Below are positions 29,740 through 42,205 of a stretch of 64,000 nucleotides of DNA, piece by piece. This stretch comes from Allodiplogaster sudhausi (lineage: Eukaryota > Nematoda > Chromadorea > Rhabditida > Diplogasteridae). The first letter of the stretch is position 1; the number at the start of each line of letters is the position of its first letter. The translations under genes were made by a program, and so were the position numbers. Location: positions 2,942,001 through 3,006,000 of the forward strand of contig CALZFC010000256.1 in NCBI GenBank assembly GCA_945643635.1. Direction: 5' to 3'. Under the pieces are notes generated by a model, which saw only the letters and a program-made list of their open reading frames with translations, was not told the DNA's origin and did no database searches.

Positions 29740-30230
29740 CACATTCGTGCCGGCGATTTCTTCGAAAAAGCTCTGCTTATTTTATTTGCCTTTGTCGATG
29801 CGCAAACTTGCCCACTTTTCCGCTCGCTACTGTTTCCGAGAGTGCTGTTCGTGGTTTGGTCCATAGGATCAAATAATAATTTTTTTAAGATTAAAAAAAA
29901 TTATTCTTAGCTTGCCACCTCCGAGGATGCGAAAGCCTGCATTGCATTTACGTGATCTTCTACATACTTTTATAATTACGAGAAAAAGAGCATATAACCT
30001 TTGCCTTCTCTCTGATATGATAAGGGCTCCCCTTTGATGGCGCCATTTCCTTTGTTCCTCTCCGAATTGTCACGTTTTCCCTGAGAGATTTGATTAATGC
30101 ACCGTTAAATCGCTTCCATTTTATCGCACTTTGGCGCTCCACTGATTTTATCTCTAACGGTCACGATTGGTAAAAACGCTTTCCAGGTGAAAGCATCTTA
30201 CTTTAAGAACCGGCCATTGAGAAGAGTACC
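29740..30230. other. Stretch without supported gene
   Basis: Unique-looking sequence between microsatellite blocks. No splice-bounded coding frame or domain was found. Confidence 0.4.
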
Positions 30231-30234
30231 AGAG

Positions 30235-30503
30235 AGAAAGAGGAAGAGAGAGAGGTAGAGAGAAAAAAAAAGTAGAAAGAGAGAGAGAGAGAGAGAGAGA
30301 AAATGATGGAGGAAAAGAGAGTGAGAGTGAGAAAGTAGAGGAAGAGAGACTGAACCAGTGTTGAGAAAAAAAATCGTTTTATACTTCTCATCTTGACGGA
30401 GCCGATATCAGCTTGCGTTCATCTCCGAATCATTCAGTTGTACTTACAGTTGTGTGCCGTTGCAGTGTCAGTGGTAGTGTGCCAATGATAGAGAGCGAAA
30501 GAG

Positions 30504-30563
<60 letters not shown>

Positions 30564-30972
30564 AGATAGAAAGATAGAGAGTGAGAGAGAGAGCGAGATA
30601 TAACGAGAGTGAGAAATATTGAGAGAGATTGAGAGAGAGAGAGAGTGAGAGTGAGAGAGAAAGATATTGTAGACAGACAGTCAAGCCCTTTCTTATCTGT
30701 CGATTGGCAGCAAGTTCTATTGAAAGCCGGACGAAAGCTTTCCTAGTCGACCGGCCGCTTTGAACCTTTTGTCTTCTTACCTTCTTGCGACTAAAAATGG
30801 TAGAATAGAGCGAGAGAGGGAGAAAGAGAGATAGTGAGAGAGAAAGAGAGAGAGAGAGATAGAGAGAGTGAAAAACGGGAGAGAATGTGTAAGAAAAAGA
30901 GACTGAACGAGACGAGTGAACAAGAGAGATTAAGAGAGCACAAGAGAGAGAGATAGAAGAGAGAGAGAGAAC

Positions 30973-31017
<45 letters not shown>

Positions 31018-31020
31018 TAC
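30235..31020. repeat. Cluster of (GA)n tracts
   Basis: GA tracts at ~30240-30302, 30503-30665, 30811-30875 and 30930-31015, separated by short unique DNA. All have purines on the plus strand. Confidence 0.9.
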
Positions 31021-31227
31021 AAGGCAAATATATGAATGTATGTACATACATAAACGTGATGCCATTTCACTCGAATTTCATTGCCTCGCACACACACTCA
31101 CACATTTGCAATGACAAAGAGGAGGATGATACTTTCTGAAATATGAGGAAGCACCTTTTTGGCCCAGTCATTCATTCATTCATGAATGGAAGAGCTGAGT
31201 AGTGGAGAAGACGAGAAATTGGAGAAG

Positions 31228-31231
31228 AGGT

Positions 31232-31264
<33 letters not shown>

Positions 31265-31310
31265 GAACAAAAATTGTAAGAACAGATAGAGACTGAGAGA
31301 GAGAAAGCGA
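31228..31310. repeat. (GA)n tract beside the Ty3/gypsy insertion
   Basis: The tract ends ~10 bp before the 5' LTR of the element at 31322. Confidence 0.85.
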
Positions 31311-31321
31311 GAGTGCGCAAC

Positions 31322-31557
31322 TGTTGAAACCCGCGCACCCACATTCACTCTCTCGGTCGCCTAACGGCCGCACACTCTCTCTCCCTCTCTACGCTCCGCC
31401 CCCTCGGGAGAGGGCGCGCCAGAGAGGGGCTCTGCACGACTGCAAGACGGCTGGTTCGAGCACCGACCGCAAGCCAGGAGGCATATTAACAGGTCGGTCA
31501 TTACACATTATTAGATCTAGATGAGGAGTCAGGCTTTAGGCGGCCTGGCTTCTTACA
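31322..31557 (+). repeat. 5' LTR, Ty3/gypsy
   Basis: 236 bp, TG...CA ends. It holds a GC-rich palindrome (CCCTCGGGAGAGGG). Confidence 0.95.
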
Positions 31558-31576
31558 TGGAGGTCCCGGGTCGAAC
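31558..31576 (+). promoter_or_regulatory. tRNA primer-binding site
   Basis: TGGAGGTCCCGGGTCGAAC starts directly after the LTR CA. Its complement GTTCGACCCGGGACCTCCA is a normal tRNA T-loop plus acceptor end. Confidence 0.75.
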
Positions 31577-33030
31577 TCTTGCCGCAGGGGCAAGAGGGAA
31601 GCCCAGTGAACAAGTAAATTAATTTTTTTACCAAAAATTATTTCATTCAAAATTTTTAATATTTAAACTATACTTGTTCACAAGGACTTACATAATCTAG
31701 TGAACTCTTGAGCCTCTAGCCAGTGAACTCACACTCCTAGGTTTCTAGGTTAGATTGTCTGAGTTAACTATTCACCCCCCAGTAGCATGTTTCGTGTTTT
31801 GGAGTGACTCCGTTCATTTGGTTATAAGGTAAGCGTTCTTTGCCGGTGGTAGCACGTCCCACCTATTGAGAGTGACCCAAGTGGATAGTAACTTGCAGCA
31901 CGGGGAGCTGCAAGGCTGGGCACCTCCATCCTAGAATCCCCATAGAGCAGACGAGGGCCCCCAAGGTAGCTGTATCCACTGTAGTTCCTCTCCTCCTACA
32001 GTGGCTAGGCAAGGCGGTAGCCTGGGATGGCGCTTACCGCCCTCGAATTCATATGTAAGTCTCTCTATAGTCCAAACTAGGATAGGCAAACGGAGTTAGC
32101 AACTGGGTTTTATTTTGGTGATAGCGGACAATCTCTCTACCAATAGCTTTGATGGATACGATTAGAAGGATAGCTAAAATAGAGGTAAAAGTGTGACGTT
32201 CATTCCACGCTGGCTGGAGTACCTTTAGAGAAATGTGTATGCTCGTTCCGCATAAGCCGTTTTGTAGAAGTGCAACCAGCACTGTTTCGGGTATTTGTTT
32301 TTTCTTGTTTTGTTCACAGTGCTGGTATCCTATCCCTCTCTCATCCTCTCTTATTTATATATATGTCTAACAAATTTCTATATGTATGTATATTTCTATA
32401 TATCTGTATGTATATTTCTATATATCTCTCTCTATTCTCTCTCGTTGTTTCTTTCTCTGATGCAGGCGTACATTCTCTCTCTCTCTATCTCTACGCCGCT
32501 GGCCTTGATTAATTGCCTATGGCCGAGAGTACCCGGTCGCAGCCGATCGAATCTCTCATTTGACTATCAGCCAGCAGGCATTAGAGGCACACAGAGTAAA
32601 CAATCGAGAGCCACATTTTCTCTCTTTCTCTCTCTAACTCACTCTATCTCATATATATCTTATAACTTTCTCGTCTCATTTACTCTCGCTGCTGCCCGCT
32701 GCCTCCAACTAGGTCAAGATTGATGATATTAGGCTCAGTGCGCCTGTCAGATAAGACGGCGCACACAACATTGCATTCCAGCCAGTCCAGCTGGCACAGA
32801 AAAAATCGTCAACAATCTCGGTCTAGCCATATCTTTCTCTCTTCCTTTCTTTCTTTCCTTCTTTCTTTCATTATTTCTCTCTCCATCTCTATATCTCTCA
32901 TTAATAAGGCTTACCCAATATATTTCAATCAAAAGTTTCGCTTATTGTTATTCTTAATTTTCTCGTAAATGTATTTTCGTTATAGTATATCATGCATTTA
33001 GAAAGTAGCTAGTTATCTTTATATTTACTT
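31577..33030. other. Non-gag interior of the Ty3/gypsy element
   Basis: About 1.45 kb where gag should be. The first half holds no long ORF; the second half contains CT-rich, host-like sequence (e.g. 32425-32500, 32620-32660). A secondary insertion or capture replacing gag is the simplest reading, but no borders or duplication could be defined. Confidence 0.4.
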
Positions 33031-33036
33031 CGTGCT

Positions 33037-33517
33037 GTCCAATGTCACGACCAAACTTCGTCTCGGCAAGGAAAACATCTTCGACTTAGCGCTCTCGCGC
33101 TGTACACCGGACGAAGAACAGCTATTACCATCATCAGACTTTCGTTCGCCAAAACATCGTCAAAGGAGGCTCACTCGACGAACGAACACGCGGGGCATTC
33201 GCCGCAAACAGCACCCCGATTCACTTCATAGCCGAAGTCGACCTGAACCTCCGAATTGGCAACGAACATCTCAAGCAAACATTCCAAGTGGCCGCTGACA
33301 AGGACTGCCCAGCCGCAGCCCTGATCGGACTGGACACGATGCGAGCCCTTGATGAACGCGAAAGACCAGCTCTCCTTCGTCCAGACAAACACGAACTTCA
33401 CCTTGGAGTCGTCATCATCCCACTGGTAAAGCGTGATGGCTACAACGAAGAGAAGATCCACATCGGACAAGTCAAGACCACCTCGAGATCGCACATCCAA
33501 GCGAAAAAAAAGGCAAG
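33037..33517 (+). pseudogene. RNase H scrap joined to partial retropepsin
   Basis: 33037-33125 reads VTTKLRLGKENIFDLALSRC TPDE, a diverged copy of the RNase H end seen in the same element (VKYRPGRENNIADALSRYTP at ~34870). Then another frame gives STPIHFIAEVDLNLRIGNEH and AAALIGLDTMRAL, the second half of a retropepsin. The catalytic D-T-G part is missing. The order RNase H end then protease is impossible in a normal element, so a rearrangement or template switch joined them. Confidence 0.65.
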
Positions 33518-33868
33518 GTGAAGATTGCAATGACTCCCGACAACCACAACGACAACCAGAAATTCTTGATCTCACCATTCCAACGGACGGAGTGGAGCTT
33601 TGAGAACTTTATCTTCAATCCACTTCCCGGTCAGACAACAACCTTCGTCACTGTGCACAACCACAATGCAGTGCCAATGGTCGTCCACGAAGAAACTCCA
33701 GTCGGAGACATCTTTGCTATCGCCCAGGAAGGCCAAAGAAACGACGAAGCGAGCCCAGAAGCTGACTGGGAGTCTGAGCTACCAAGCTTTCCCAAGAAAG
33801 AAGAATTTCTGCGACAAGTCGAGAAGGCAACTGCAACTCTGCCAAGTGAACATGCCAAGCAACAGTGA
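33518..33868 (+). pseudogene. Protease-RT linker region of pol
   Basis: 116 codons (ISPFQRTEWSFENFIFNPLP, VVHEETPVGDIFAIAQEG) fit the spacer between protease and RT. It stops at TGA exactly where the next frame begins in the middle of RT, marking a deletion junction that removed the RT fingers (roughly 80-100 residues by comparison with the family). Confidence 0.6.
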
Positions 33869-36528
33869 AGGAATTCTATCTCATTCCAAACATCCAAGAT
33901 GTCGTCGACCTGGCTGCCAACGCAGTCTACTTCACCAAGATGGATCTCCAAGCTGGATTCTTCCAACTCCCTCTCAGAAAAAAGGACAGACATCTCACCG
34001 CCTTCGCGACGGACTCTGGCATTTATCAATTCAGACGAATGCCCATTGGTCTGTGCGGAGCACCACCGTCCTTCCAACGAGCAGTCCAGCACATCAAACA
34101 GCGAGTGAAGGCTCGACTGTTTGTCTACCTCGACGACCTGCTTGTCGTAAGCGACAGCATGGAACAGCATTTCCAAGATCTGGCAGAATTCCTGCAAGCA
34201 CTTCACAACTTTGGTTTCAAGGCCAAGCTCTCAAAGTGCGAATTCGCCAAGCAAGAAGTCACCTTCTTGGGAATCACCATCTCCAATGGCGCGATCAAGA
34301 CGGACAAGCAGAAAGTGCAGGCCATCAACGACTTCCCCAGGCCCATTACCATCACTGCCATCCGCTCATTCATCGGCATGTGCAGCTACCTGCGCCGATT
34401 CATCAAGAACTTCGCACAGATCGCCGCCCCACTTCACGAGCTGACTAAGAAGGATGAAGACTTCTGTTGGACTGAGGAACACGAACGCTCGTTCAAGCAA
34501 CTCAAGAACTCCATCTCAACATCACCCGTGATGGCAGCTCCACTTCCTGGTCGCCCGTTCATCATCGAGAGCGACGCTTCGCCTATTGCCATCGGAGCAG
34601 CTCTACTTCAGAGCGCCAGGGACACAGATCCGCCAAGGCCAATCGCGTACGCCAGCAGGAAGCTAATCGGAGCCGAGAGAAACTACCCTCCCATCGAGGC
34701 AGAAGCTCTCGCGCTCGTCTTCGCAACCAAGAAATTTAGAACGTACATTCTTGGAGTGCCCTGCCAAGCAATCGTCGATCATAGGCCTCTCGAAGCCCTT
34801 CACAAGAGGAAGGATCTCGAAGGTCGCCTGGCGCGATACCAGATGTGTCTGATGGAATATAATATGACCGTCAAATATCGGCCGGGGAGGGAGAATAACA
34901 TCGCAGACGCACTATCGCGGTACACCCCGGACGAAACCAAGGAGCCGAAGACCATCAAGACGACAACCAAGAGAACTCTGCCACTCTCTGCCAACGAGAT
35001 TGACGTCCCCGTCAACATGCTCGCCAAGGACACAATCTTGGAACTGCAGAGCAAGACCAGCTGGATGAGGGAAGCTGTCGAGGATCTCAAGAATAAAACA
35101 CTGTCAGCAAACAGAGCGAAGACCAAGGCACGGTACGAGCTCCACGACGGAATGCTCTGCCGCAAGCCGAAGAACTCACTGAGTCCTCACATCGTCATGC
35201 TTCCACGCGACGAGACCATTGTCAAGCAAATCGTCGAACACTTCCACTCATCCCCGATGTTAGCATCTCACGCTGGCATCGACCGCACCCTCGCGTGCAT
35301 CCGGCGCAGATACAACTGGCCGGAAATGAAGAAGGACGTGGAAGAAGCAGTCACTCTCTGCCTGAAGTGCAGGAAGAGAAAGACGTTCTCCCACGAAGAG
35401 ACGAAGGAGCCTCTTGGCACCTTCCCGGAGCCCAGTCTCCCCTTCGAGCGTCTCCACGTCGACATTCTGGGTCCCCTGCCCCAGACAATCGACGGCAACC
35501 GATACATCCTCTTCATGCGTGACGCGCTGACCAGGTTCGCCATCGCCGTCCCACTCAAGGACCAGCGCGCTACCTCCGTCGAACGCGCCTTCATGGAAGA
35601 AGTGATCGGCAAGCACGGAGCGCCGAAGATGATAGTCACCGACCGGGGGTCGAACTTCCTCGCCGGCGAATTCCAAGAATTCCTCGGAACCATGAAGATA
35701 GACCATGCAACATCGACCCCGTATCACCATGCCACCAATGGGTTGGTAGAGCGTCTCAATCGTCAGATCGAAGAAATCCTGGCGAGCCACGTGAACGAGA
35801 CGCAGGACGACTGGGACATCCACCTCGCGCTCGTCATCTTCGCAATAAATTCGCTTCCAAACCGTTCAATCGGTACATCACCATTCGAAGCACTCTTCGG
35901 CAGAACACCAAGGATTCCGGAAGATAATGGCAACGATCCCTGGAACTGCCAGTTCTTCATGGAACCCTCGTACACAGACAAGCTCAAGGCAAACATGCAG
36001 AGCGTCTGGAAGCTGGTCAGAGAGAAGCTCAATGTAACCGAGCTAGAACAAGAGCGTCTCTATCAGCAGCAGCACAATGTGGCGAAACGCCAGGTCATGA
36101 CCGGTGATCGTGTCCTGGTGAAGCGGCAACCGCCAAAGAACAAGCTGGCGCCGAGACTTCACGGGCCCTTCGAAGTGCTCGACGTCCAAGGACCGCGAAT
36201 CTCGATCCGAGGAGAAGACGGAAGGATCGAGTTTCACCACAAGGATACGAGCCCAAGAAGAAGAACAAGAATCCAGAATACATCCAAGAGAGTGAGAAGG
36301 AAAGCGAAGAAGAGCCAGAGGAAGCCGAACCAGAAGACAATGCTTCGTCGAGCACAGCGAGAAAACGAGCTCCGAAGACCAAGAAGTCGAGCACCCCACT
36401 CGAGATGCCGACAACGACAGACGGACATCCAGTCCGAAGATCGACGCGCCACAGGCAGCCGTCTGCGCGCTACAGACGTGACTAAGGCAGACGAAAGAGC
36501 CGAGCTGAGCAGAAAAAAAAAAACCTAA
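33865..36528 (+). pseudogene. Ty3/gypsy pol: RT (N-truncated), RNase H, integrase
   Basis: 887 codons without a stop. RT: FYLIPNIQDVVDLA, FTKMDLQAGFFQLPL, YQFRRMPIGLCGAPPSFQ and active site VYLDDLLV (YLDD at 34126-34137). RNase H: IESDASPIAIGAALLQ, YPPIEAEALALVFA, GRENNIADALSRY. Integrase: zinc finger ending CLKCRKRK, then DDE in RLHVDILGPLP, IVTDRGSNF and NGLVERLNRQIEE, and a C-terminal beta barrel (GDRVLVKRQPPKNKLAPRLH). A long Arg/Lys-rich tail follows. The ORF opens inside RT with no proper start, so the enzyme lacks its fingers. RT type and gene order place it in Ty3/gypsy (Metaviridae). Confidence 0.9.
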
Positions 36529-36680
36529 CACCATCCAAACTGCTCGGCCGGTCTCTCATGTACATAAGCATATACTCCCCACACCATAACCGCATATTTA
36601 ACCACAACATCAGTCACGGAGTTACCGAAACGCAAAGTCGCGTCGTTTCGACCGTCGACCAGGGGATCGACAAGCTTCCG

Positions 36681-36690
36681 AAAGGGGGCA
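36681..36690 (+). promoter_or_regulatory. Polypurine tract
   Basis: AAAGGGGGCA directly before the 3' LTR, the usual second-strand primer site. Confidence 0.7.
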
Positions 36691-36926
36691 TGTTGAAACC
36701 CGCGCACATACATTCACTCTCTCGGTCGCCTAACGGCCGCACACTCTCTCTCCCTCTCTACGCTCCGCCCCCTCGGGAGAGGGCGCGCCAGAGAGGGGCT
36801 CTGCACGACTGCAAGACGGCTGGTTCGAGCACCGACCGCAAGCCAGGAGGCATATTAACAGGTCGGTCATTACACATTATTAGATCTAGATGAGGAGTCA
36901 GGCTTTAGGCGGCCTGGCTTCTTACA
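36691..36926 (+). repeat. 3' LTR, Ty3/gypsy
   Basis: 236 bp, paired with the 5' LTR at ~99% identity and followed by the CAAC duplication. Confidence 0.95.
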
Positions 36927-37059
36927 CAACTTCTTTGACAACTTCATTGGTGACTATTGGCATTGCATCTCGAATTATCAAGAACATTTTCCCATACCAA
37001 ATACTAGAGAGATATTACCGTATGATATTACTCTTTTCGGCATGCATAGCCATCTGAAG

Positions 37060-37061
37060 AG

Positions 37062-37156
<95 letters not shown>

Positions 37157-37165
37157 AGGGAGATA
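37060..37165. repeat. (GA)n tract
   Basis: About 100 bp of GA with a few A insertions, ~130 bp after the Ty3/gypsy element. A shorter CT tract lies at 37374-37414. Confidence 0.9.
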
Positions 37166-37370
37166 GAGAGAAATATGAGAGCGAATGATGACTTTTTTTC
37201 ATTTTCGAACATGTGCTATAATTGAAACATAAGAAAATTGCAGGTCACATGATTTTTCTCTTCTTATTGTTCACTTCCTGATGTTTATGAAAATACCTCC
37301 CACATCTACCATTGTTTAATTTCTGATGGACTGTTGATTTAACGGGTATGTTTTCTATTCTCTCTGTCGC

Positions 37371-37412
<42 letters not shown>

Positions 37413-37414
37413 CT

Positions 37415-39080
37415 CTCTCTATGTCTCTCAATCGCTTATTTCAGTGATTTTCCTGTTGACTGTTTGTGATCATAGCTCTGTTATTACGCCCGTTAAACCG
37501 GAATGAATTGGCTACGAAGTAAGAGAAGAAAAAAAGTCAAACTAAATCAAGAAAGTAATGCTATAAAATTGGCTTGCTCGAAATGAAACTAGAATTCGCT
37601 TGGAGAGTGGTTCAACCATAGCAATGTTTTCATTTTATCGCTTCTCTTTCCTCCGCCGTCCAGACTACCGATTGTAGCATTAGCTAAAGTGACGTATTTA
37701 TAAAAAACAACGCTGCAAAATATTTCTTGAGTAAGCCTTATTATCGCCATTTATGCGACTAGAATGTATCATTCATTGCTAGCTTATAGTCAGCATAAAA
37801 TGGTTTTTTTTTCAACAATTATAAAACAACGCAAGCCGCTGATGTAAAATGGTGCTCAAATTGCGCCTAATGTTGTAGTGTAGACGATTTTGTAGGCCAT
37901 TTTGCATATCATTGACCAAAGTAGAGAAAGGACTTCCTCGTATGTACCAGAAATTTGTTTGAACTAATCCATGCAAAACACTTTAAACGTGATTGTTTAC
38001 GCGTACACTTTTCTTTCTTCTTCTTTAAACTCTCGCTTCACTCCGAATGACACGTAGTTTATTAATGGTCGCGTTAGAATTCCCACAAGATCGATTTGAC
38101 CGCAATCAAATCATTCAGTAGCCCTTTTGCTCATCCCCAGTACCGCCTCTAATCATCTCTCTCTCACTTTTTTGTAAACTATTGATTCTCGCTATCGCGA
38201 TATTTTATAACGACAAGTGTTCTTTATCTTTATTGACCATTGTTGAACGGGAATTGCCATATTTCGAGTTCATCGCTACAACTAGTCTTCTTTTTATCGT
38301 TATTACTGGTGAGCACCAAACCTAAAGTGCACATATGGATTTTACGAAAGAAGAGCAGACTGTAAGGTCGCACCAAAATTTAAAAGTGCACGTGACCTGC
38401 GGTGTTTTTTTCTTCTATCAGGTTTCGCAGTTGGGGCGATGATAATTTTGATTGCGATTGCTGTTTGTTATATTTGATGTTGACCGCGCACGACTCGTCC
38501 AAGTGTCTGTTATTTCGATGGTATCACTTCAAGTATGACAACTTTGTTCCAGTTATATCTTGTGCTGCCCGCGCTGTGATCATTGCATTTTTGCACGCGC
38601 TTTGCTAAAATGGCGTGAGTCTTATAGGAAAGCATGCGCCCAAGCCATCCTTATCACCTCGCCGTCTTTCTTCCTTCTTTAACACGTAGCCATCGAAGTC
38701 TTATCTCCTCTCCTCTTCTCTGGCCTCATCTCGCGTTTACAATGGAAAAGCCAAGTCAAAGTTGAAAGCATTTCGTTGCGCCGAGCATTGAGCAGTGGTT
38801 TTTGCTGCGGCGGTTTCTTTCCCCATTGGAATCTAACAAGGGTTTCGTTCACGCCCGGTATCAATACATCTTTTATTATTTTTATTTTCGGACTTTGCCA
38901 TTTCATGGTTTCTTCACGATTAATGTCTTGCTAAGTTCTTTTCGTTTCTCCTATCAATTACGGGGACATATACATTCTTTTTATCAGCCTTCTTCTAACC
39001 ATTTATCGTTCAAGTATACTCTTCTAGAGTTTCTTTTCTTGCGCTCGTTTTTCGTTCTCCACTCGATGATGAACTGTCCT
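37415..39080. other. Stretch without supported gene
   Basis: AT-rich, apparently unique DNA. ORFs such as that at 38402-38608 show no domain and no clear splice context. Small GA/CT tracts begin at ~39085. Confidence 0.4.
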
Positions 39081-39084
39081 TGGC

Positions 39085-39115
<31 letters not shown>

Positions 39116-39191
39116 AGAGAGAGAGAAAGAGAGATGATTCTTTCTTTCTTTTTTTTCTTTTTGCCAAATGCCAATGCTCACCCTTTGATTT

Positions 39192-39233
<42 letters not shown>

Positions 39234-39235
39234 TT
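39085..39235. repeat. Inverted (GA)n / (CT)n pair
   Basis: GA tract 39088-39135 and CT tract 39196-39232 face each other across ~60 bp and could form a stem. Confidence 0.85.
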
Positions 39236-39494
39236 TCACTTTCCCGTCCGCTTGTCCAACTACGTGAGCCTTCCAACTCTGTATCACTTTTGTCGACCTT
39301 CTCTTCTTATCTATTTTCTCCCTCTTCCCTTTCCCATTCTCTCTCTTTCTCTCGCTTCTTTTCCGTCTCTTCCCTGATACTCTCTCGCATTCATGTGATT
39401 CCGATTGTTGCACACACACACAGGGTACGCGCTGAATCATCTCTCTCCGTCCGGCTCTGATATTTGCTTTAAATGATTTCGCCTTTTTCACCAG

Positions 39495-39966
39495 GACTCC
39501 AGAGTCGTGTGTTCCTCAGACCTGCATGTCAGAATGCAGCAGCCAACCACCACGACGCAGCATGGCCAGTACGCCCCACGACACGTCGGGCAAGCCTGCC
39601 TGCAGTTGCTGCAAGTTAGTAGTGCGGAGCCGTGGTGGTGAAGAAGTAGACTCTGTGTCTGGTGATTGTTAAAGATAGAAAAATAGAAATGATTTAGATC
39701 ATAAGTTTTACTTATAATATAATCAAGATTAAATGAAAATTGTCCTCGGTCAAATCAGAATGTTATCTTTTTAATTCTCTTTGCCAAATGAGCGCCGATT
39801 CAAAGACGATTCGTAATGACGTCACCTCCTTATTCCCCCCCCCTTCCCATCAAACGGAAAGGACCTCTTTTCTACTTTCTACAGCACTACTCGTGCGGCC
39901 AACGGAGATGAGCTGTTTTCGTGCGATCGCTGCGGCTCGGCTTACTACTGCAGCATCGAACATTAG
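39495..39966 (+). CDS. MYND-type zinc finger exons
   Basis: Exon 39495-39614 (acceptor TTTTCACCAG, donor GTTAGT) reads TPESCVPQTCMSECSSQPPR and later TSGKPACSCC. Exon 39885-39966 (acceptor CTACAG) continues TTRAANGDELFSCDRCGSAY and YCSIEH. Joined in phase 2 they give CxxC...CxxC...YYCS..H, the first part of a MYND finger, a protein-protein interaction domain of chromatin and signalling proteins. The second exon ends CAT TAG before GTGC; a MYND finger normally has Gln at that place (CAG), so TAG may be a C-to-T nonsense change, or the exon ends there. The final W..H...C segment was not found downstream. Probably part of a larger, possibly decayed gene. Confidence 0.55.
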
Positions 39967-39967
39967 G

Positions 39968-39969
<2 letters not shown>

Positions 39970-40008
<39 letters not shown>

Positions 40009-40178
40009 CACTCTCTCACTCCCTCCTCTCTCACTTTCTCTCCCTCTCACACTCATTCTCTCTCTCTCACTCTCCTCTCTCTCCTCTCCCCCTCTCTCTC
40101 CTCTCCCCTCTCTCTCCCACTCCCTCTCTCCCCTCTCAGTGCTCACTCCTTCCTGACATACTGGTCACCCGGTGCCTT

Positions 40179-40215
<37 letters not shown>
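39970..40215. repeat. (CT)n-rich block
   Basis: CT tracts at 39970-40140 and 40181-40214 lie directly downstream of the MYND exon, within its putative intron. Confidence 0.9.
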
Positions 40216-40220
<5 letters not shown>

Positions 40221-40860
40221 AGTTTTTTTTGCTATTTGCCTTCTTCCCGGAGAATATGTGAACTGCGCAAAATGCAATGGAAATACTTTTACTGTGTGGA
40301 AGGGGGCGGGGCTTTCCCGAGAAGTTAGTGTGTGAGAGAGAATATGACTCAAGGATACTTTCAAACAGGAAGGTGCTAATCATCACTGGTGAGTGTTGTG
40401 AACTTCTGCAATTGTACGTAGTCTACGCCTGGTGTATATCTGAAATGTAACAAATCTTGACCGAATATTCTCTTCATTTCGCCTTTGGTCGTCTGCTTCT
40501 TCTTAGTCGACTACGGTAGGATTCTGGCAATAACTTGTTGATTTATTATCGGGTTACTGTATCCGCTGAATCGAATCGTTTGACCGAACGAGTTTTAAAG
40601 AGCGATACTCCCAGCATTGATATACTTCTTCACTTCTTCATTGTCTTCAGTTTGTGTTTAGAAATATTGCAGGAATTGATTTCTTTATACTTGGCATTTA
40701 TTCGGAGACCATGAGTCACGGATTTGGACCCAACTTTTATCTTTCAAAGTAACATAAAAAAAATTCTCCTAGATTAATCATAATGATCTTACGTGACTTT
40801 CTGCACGTGATTTACCGGAAATTGTGTAATGTTTGAAGAACGCATAAATTGAAGAGATGG

Positions 40861-41150
40861 CCAGAGAGAGAGAGAGAGTGAGAGAGAGGAGATAGGCATA
40901 GAGAGCGAAGGAGAGAGAGAGAGAGAGAGGGAATGAGAGAGAGAGGGAGAGAGAGAGAGAAAGAGAAGAATGAAGAGAGCACGATCTTCTGAAGAATGAT
41001 AGCATGACTGTCATACCAACAGGGCTATGGAAGACTTGGTTCCTCCATCGCTGTCTATCCAGCCTGCTCGCTAGCCTTCATTGTGATTCTTTTGCCTTTT
41101 GTATCGCTGCCTCTCTGTCTCTCTTTCTCTCTCTCTCTCTCTCCCTCTCC
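40861..41150. repeat. (GA)n block followed by (CT)n
   Basis: GA-rich 40861-40970 and CT-rich 41113-41150. Intervening and flanking DNA (40216-40860, 41150-41745) shows no supported gene. Confidence 0.85.
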
Positions 41151-41745
41151 ATATTTTCCCGCATTCGATTTCATGCTCATTTCCTTGCTCGCACGTAGTC
41201 TGCTCCCAGCCGTCCGCTTGTCTCGCCTCCTCCTTCTCCATTTGTGTAAATACTATTCATGCTCACAAAATCCGTCCCCCATTTTCCCGGTTGCTATGCT
41301 TCCTCTCACAAAAAGCATTGTTGTTGTAGAAGAAGAGGAAAAAAATTTATTTTTAATTTTTATTTTTACCTTGGTTTTTAATGTTGTTGCTACTATCATA
41401 ATTAACAGTAGTATCTTTAAGCTGGAGAAATATTATAAAACAATCGGGAAAATTAGCCATAATCATATAGATTGCAGTTGGAGGATAGTTTTTGAGAATT
41501 ACTTTTTTTTAAGGAGCTAAGTTCCGTTTCCAACTCAGCAAGACTATTATGAAGGTCATTGAAAAAGGCCTAAATACTGGTTTCGTTCACTCGCTGAACT
41601 TGTGGGCAAAGTTCGCAAAAAGAGTTCTTTTTTTTTTAGCCTCCCTTCAGATTCTGCCTTTTGATGGCGAGTATGTAATTTTCTAGTGTGCCTGCCTTAT
41701 TCTTCTCTGTTTTGCAGAGTCGGCGTTATCATTTCGTTTTCTGCG

Positions 41746-41818
41746 CGATCCTTCTCTCTCTCTCTTCTCTCTCTCTCTCTCTCTTTCTCTCTTTCTCTCT
41801 TTCTTTCTTTCTCTTTCT

Positions 41819-41849
<31 letters not shown>

Positions 41850-42150
41850 CTCACACTCTTTCTTTCCCTAACCCTCTCACTCTCTCCCTTACCAATTACA
41901 TCCGCTCCTTCCTTGCACATTCCTTCTTCCTCTGCACGTTCGCAAACTGCCCGACGCCCGTCCGTGCTATATTTTGGCCGAACACGAAGGCGACACAACG
42001 TCATGCTGTCTTCTCACATCTCTCTCTCTCTCTCTCTCTCTTTCGCTCTCTCTTCCTCTCTTCCTTTCATGCTCTCTCGCTCTTTCCCTTTCCTAATCTC
42101 GCTCTCTCTCTCTCTCTCTTCCTCTCTCTCTCTCCTCTCTCTCTCTCTTC

Positions 42151-42205
<55 letters not shown>

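Larger units (their letters stand above)
31322..36926 (+). mobile_element. Ty3/gypsy LTR retrotransposon, young LTRs but defective
   Basis: Two 236-bp LTRs (31322-31557 and 36691-36926) run TGTTGAAACC...CTTCTTACA and differ at only two adjacent-region bases (ACCCACA versus ACATACA). CAAC is duplicated at 31318-31321 and 36927-36930. A primer-binding site follows the 5' LTR (31558-31576, TGGAGGTCCCGGGTCGAAC) and a purine tract AAAGGGGGCA precedes the 3' LTR. The pol ORF carries RT, RNase H and integrase in Ty3 order. No gag is seen; the 5' interior is occupied by unrelated DNA, an RNase H fragment and a partial protease. The RT lacks its N-terminal part. It therefore could move only with help, if at all. 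Confidence 0.95.

Noticed and set aside
29488..29864. Long ORFs made of Ser-Leu or Arg-Glu repeats (here and throughout 29-64 kb)
   Set aside because: They are translations of CT/GA microsatellites in every frame and have no start context, splice borders or homology pattern.
31577..32300. Nested LINE 3' end in reverse orientation
   Set aside because: Some sequence looked LINE-tail-like, but there is no RT motif, poly(A)/microsatellite tail or target duplication.
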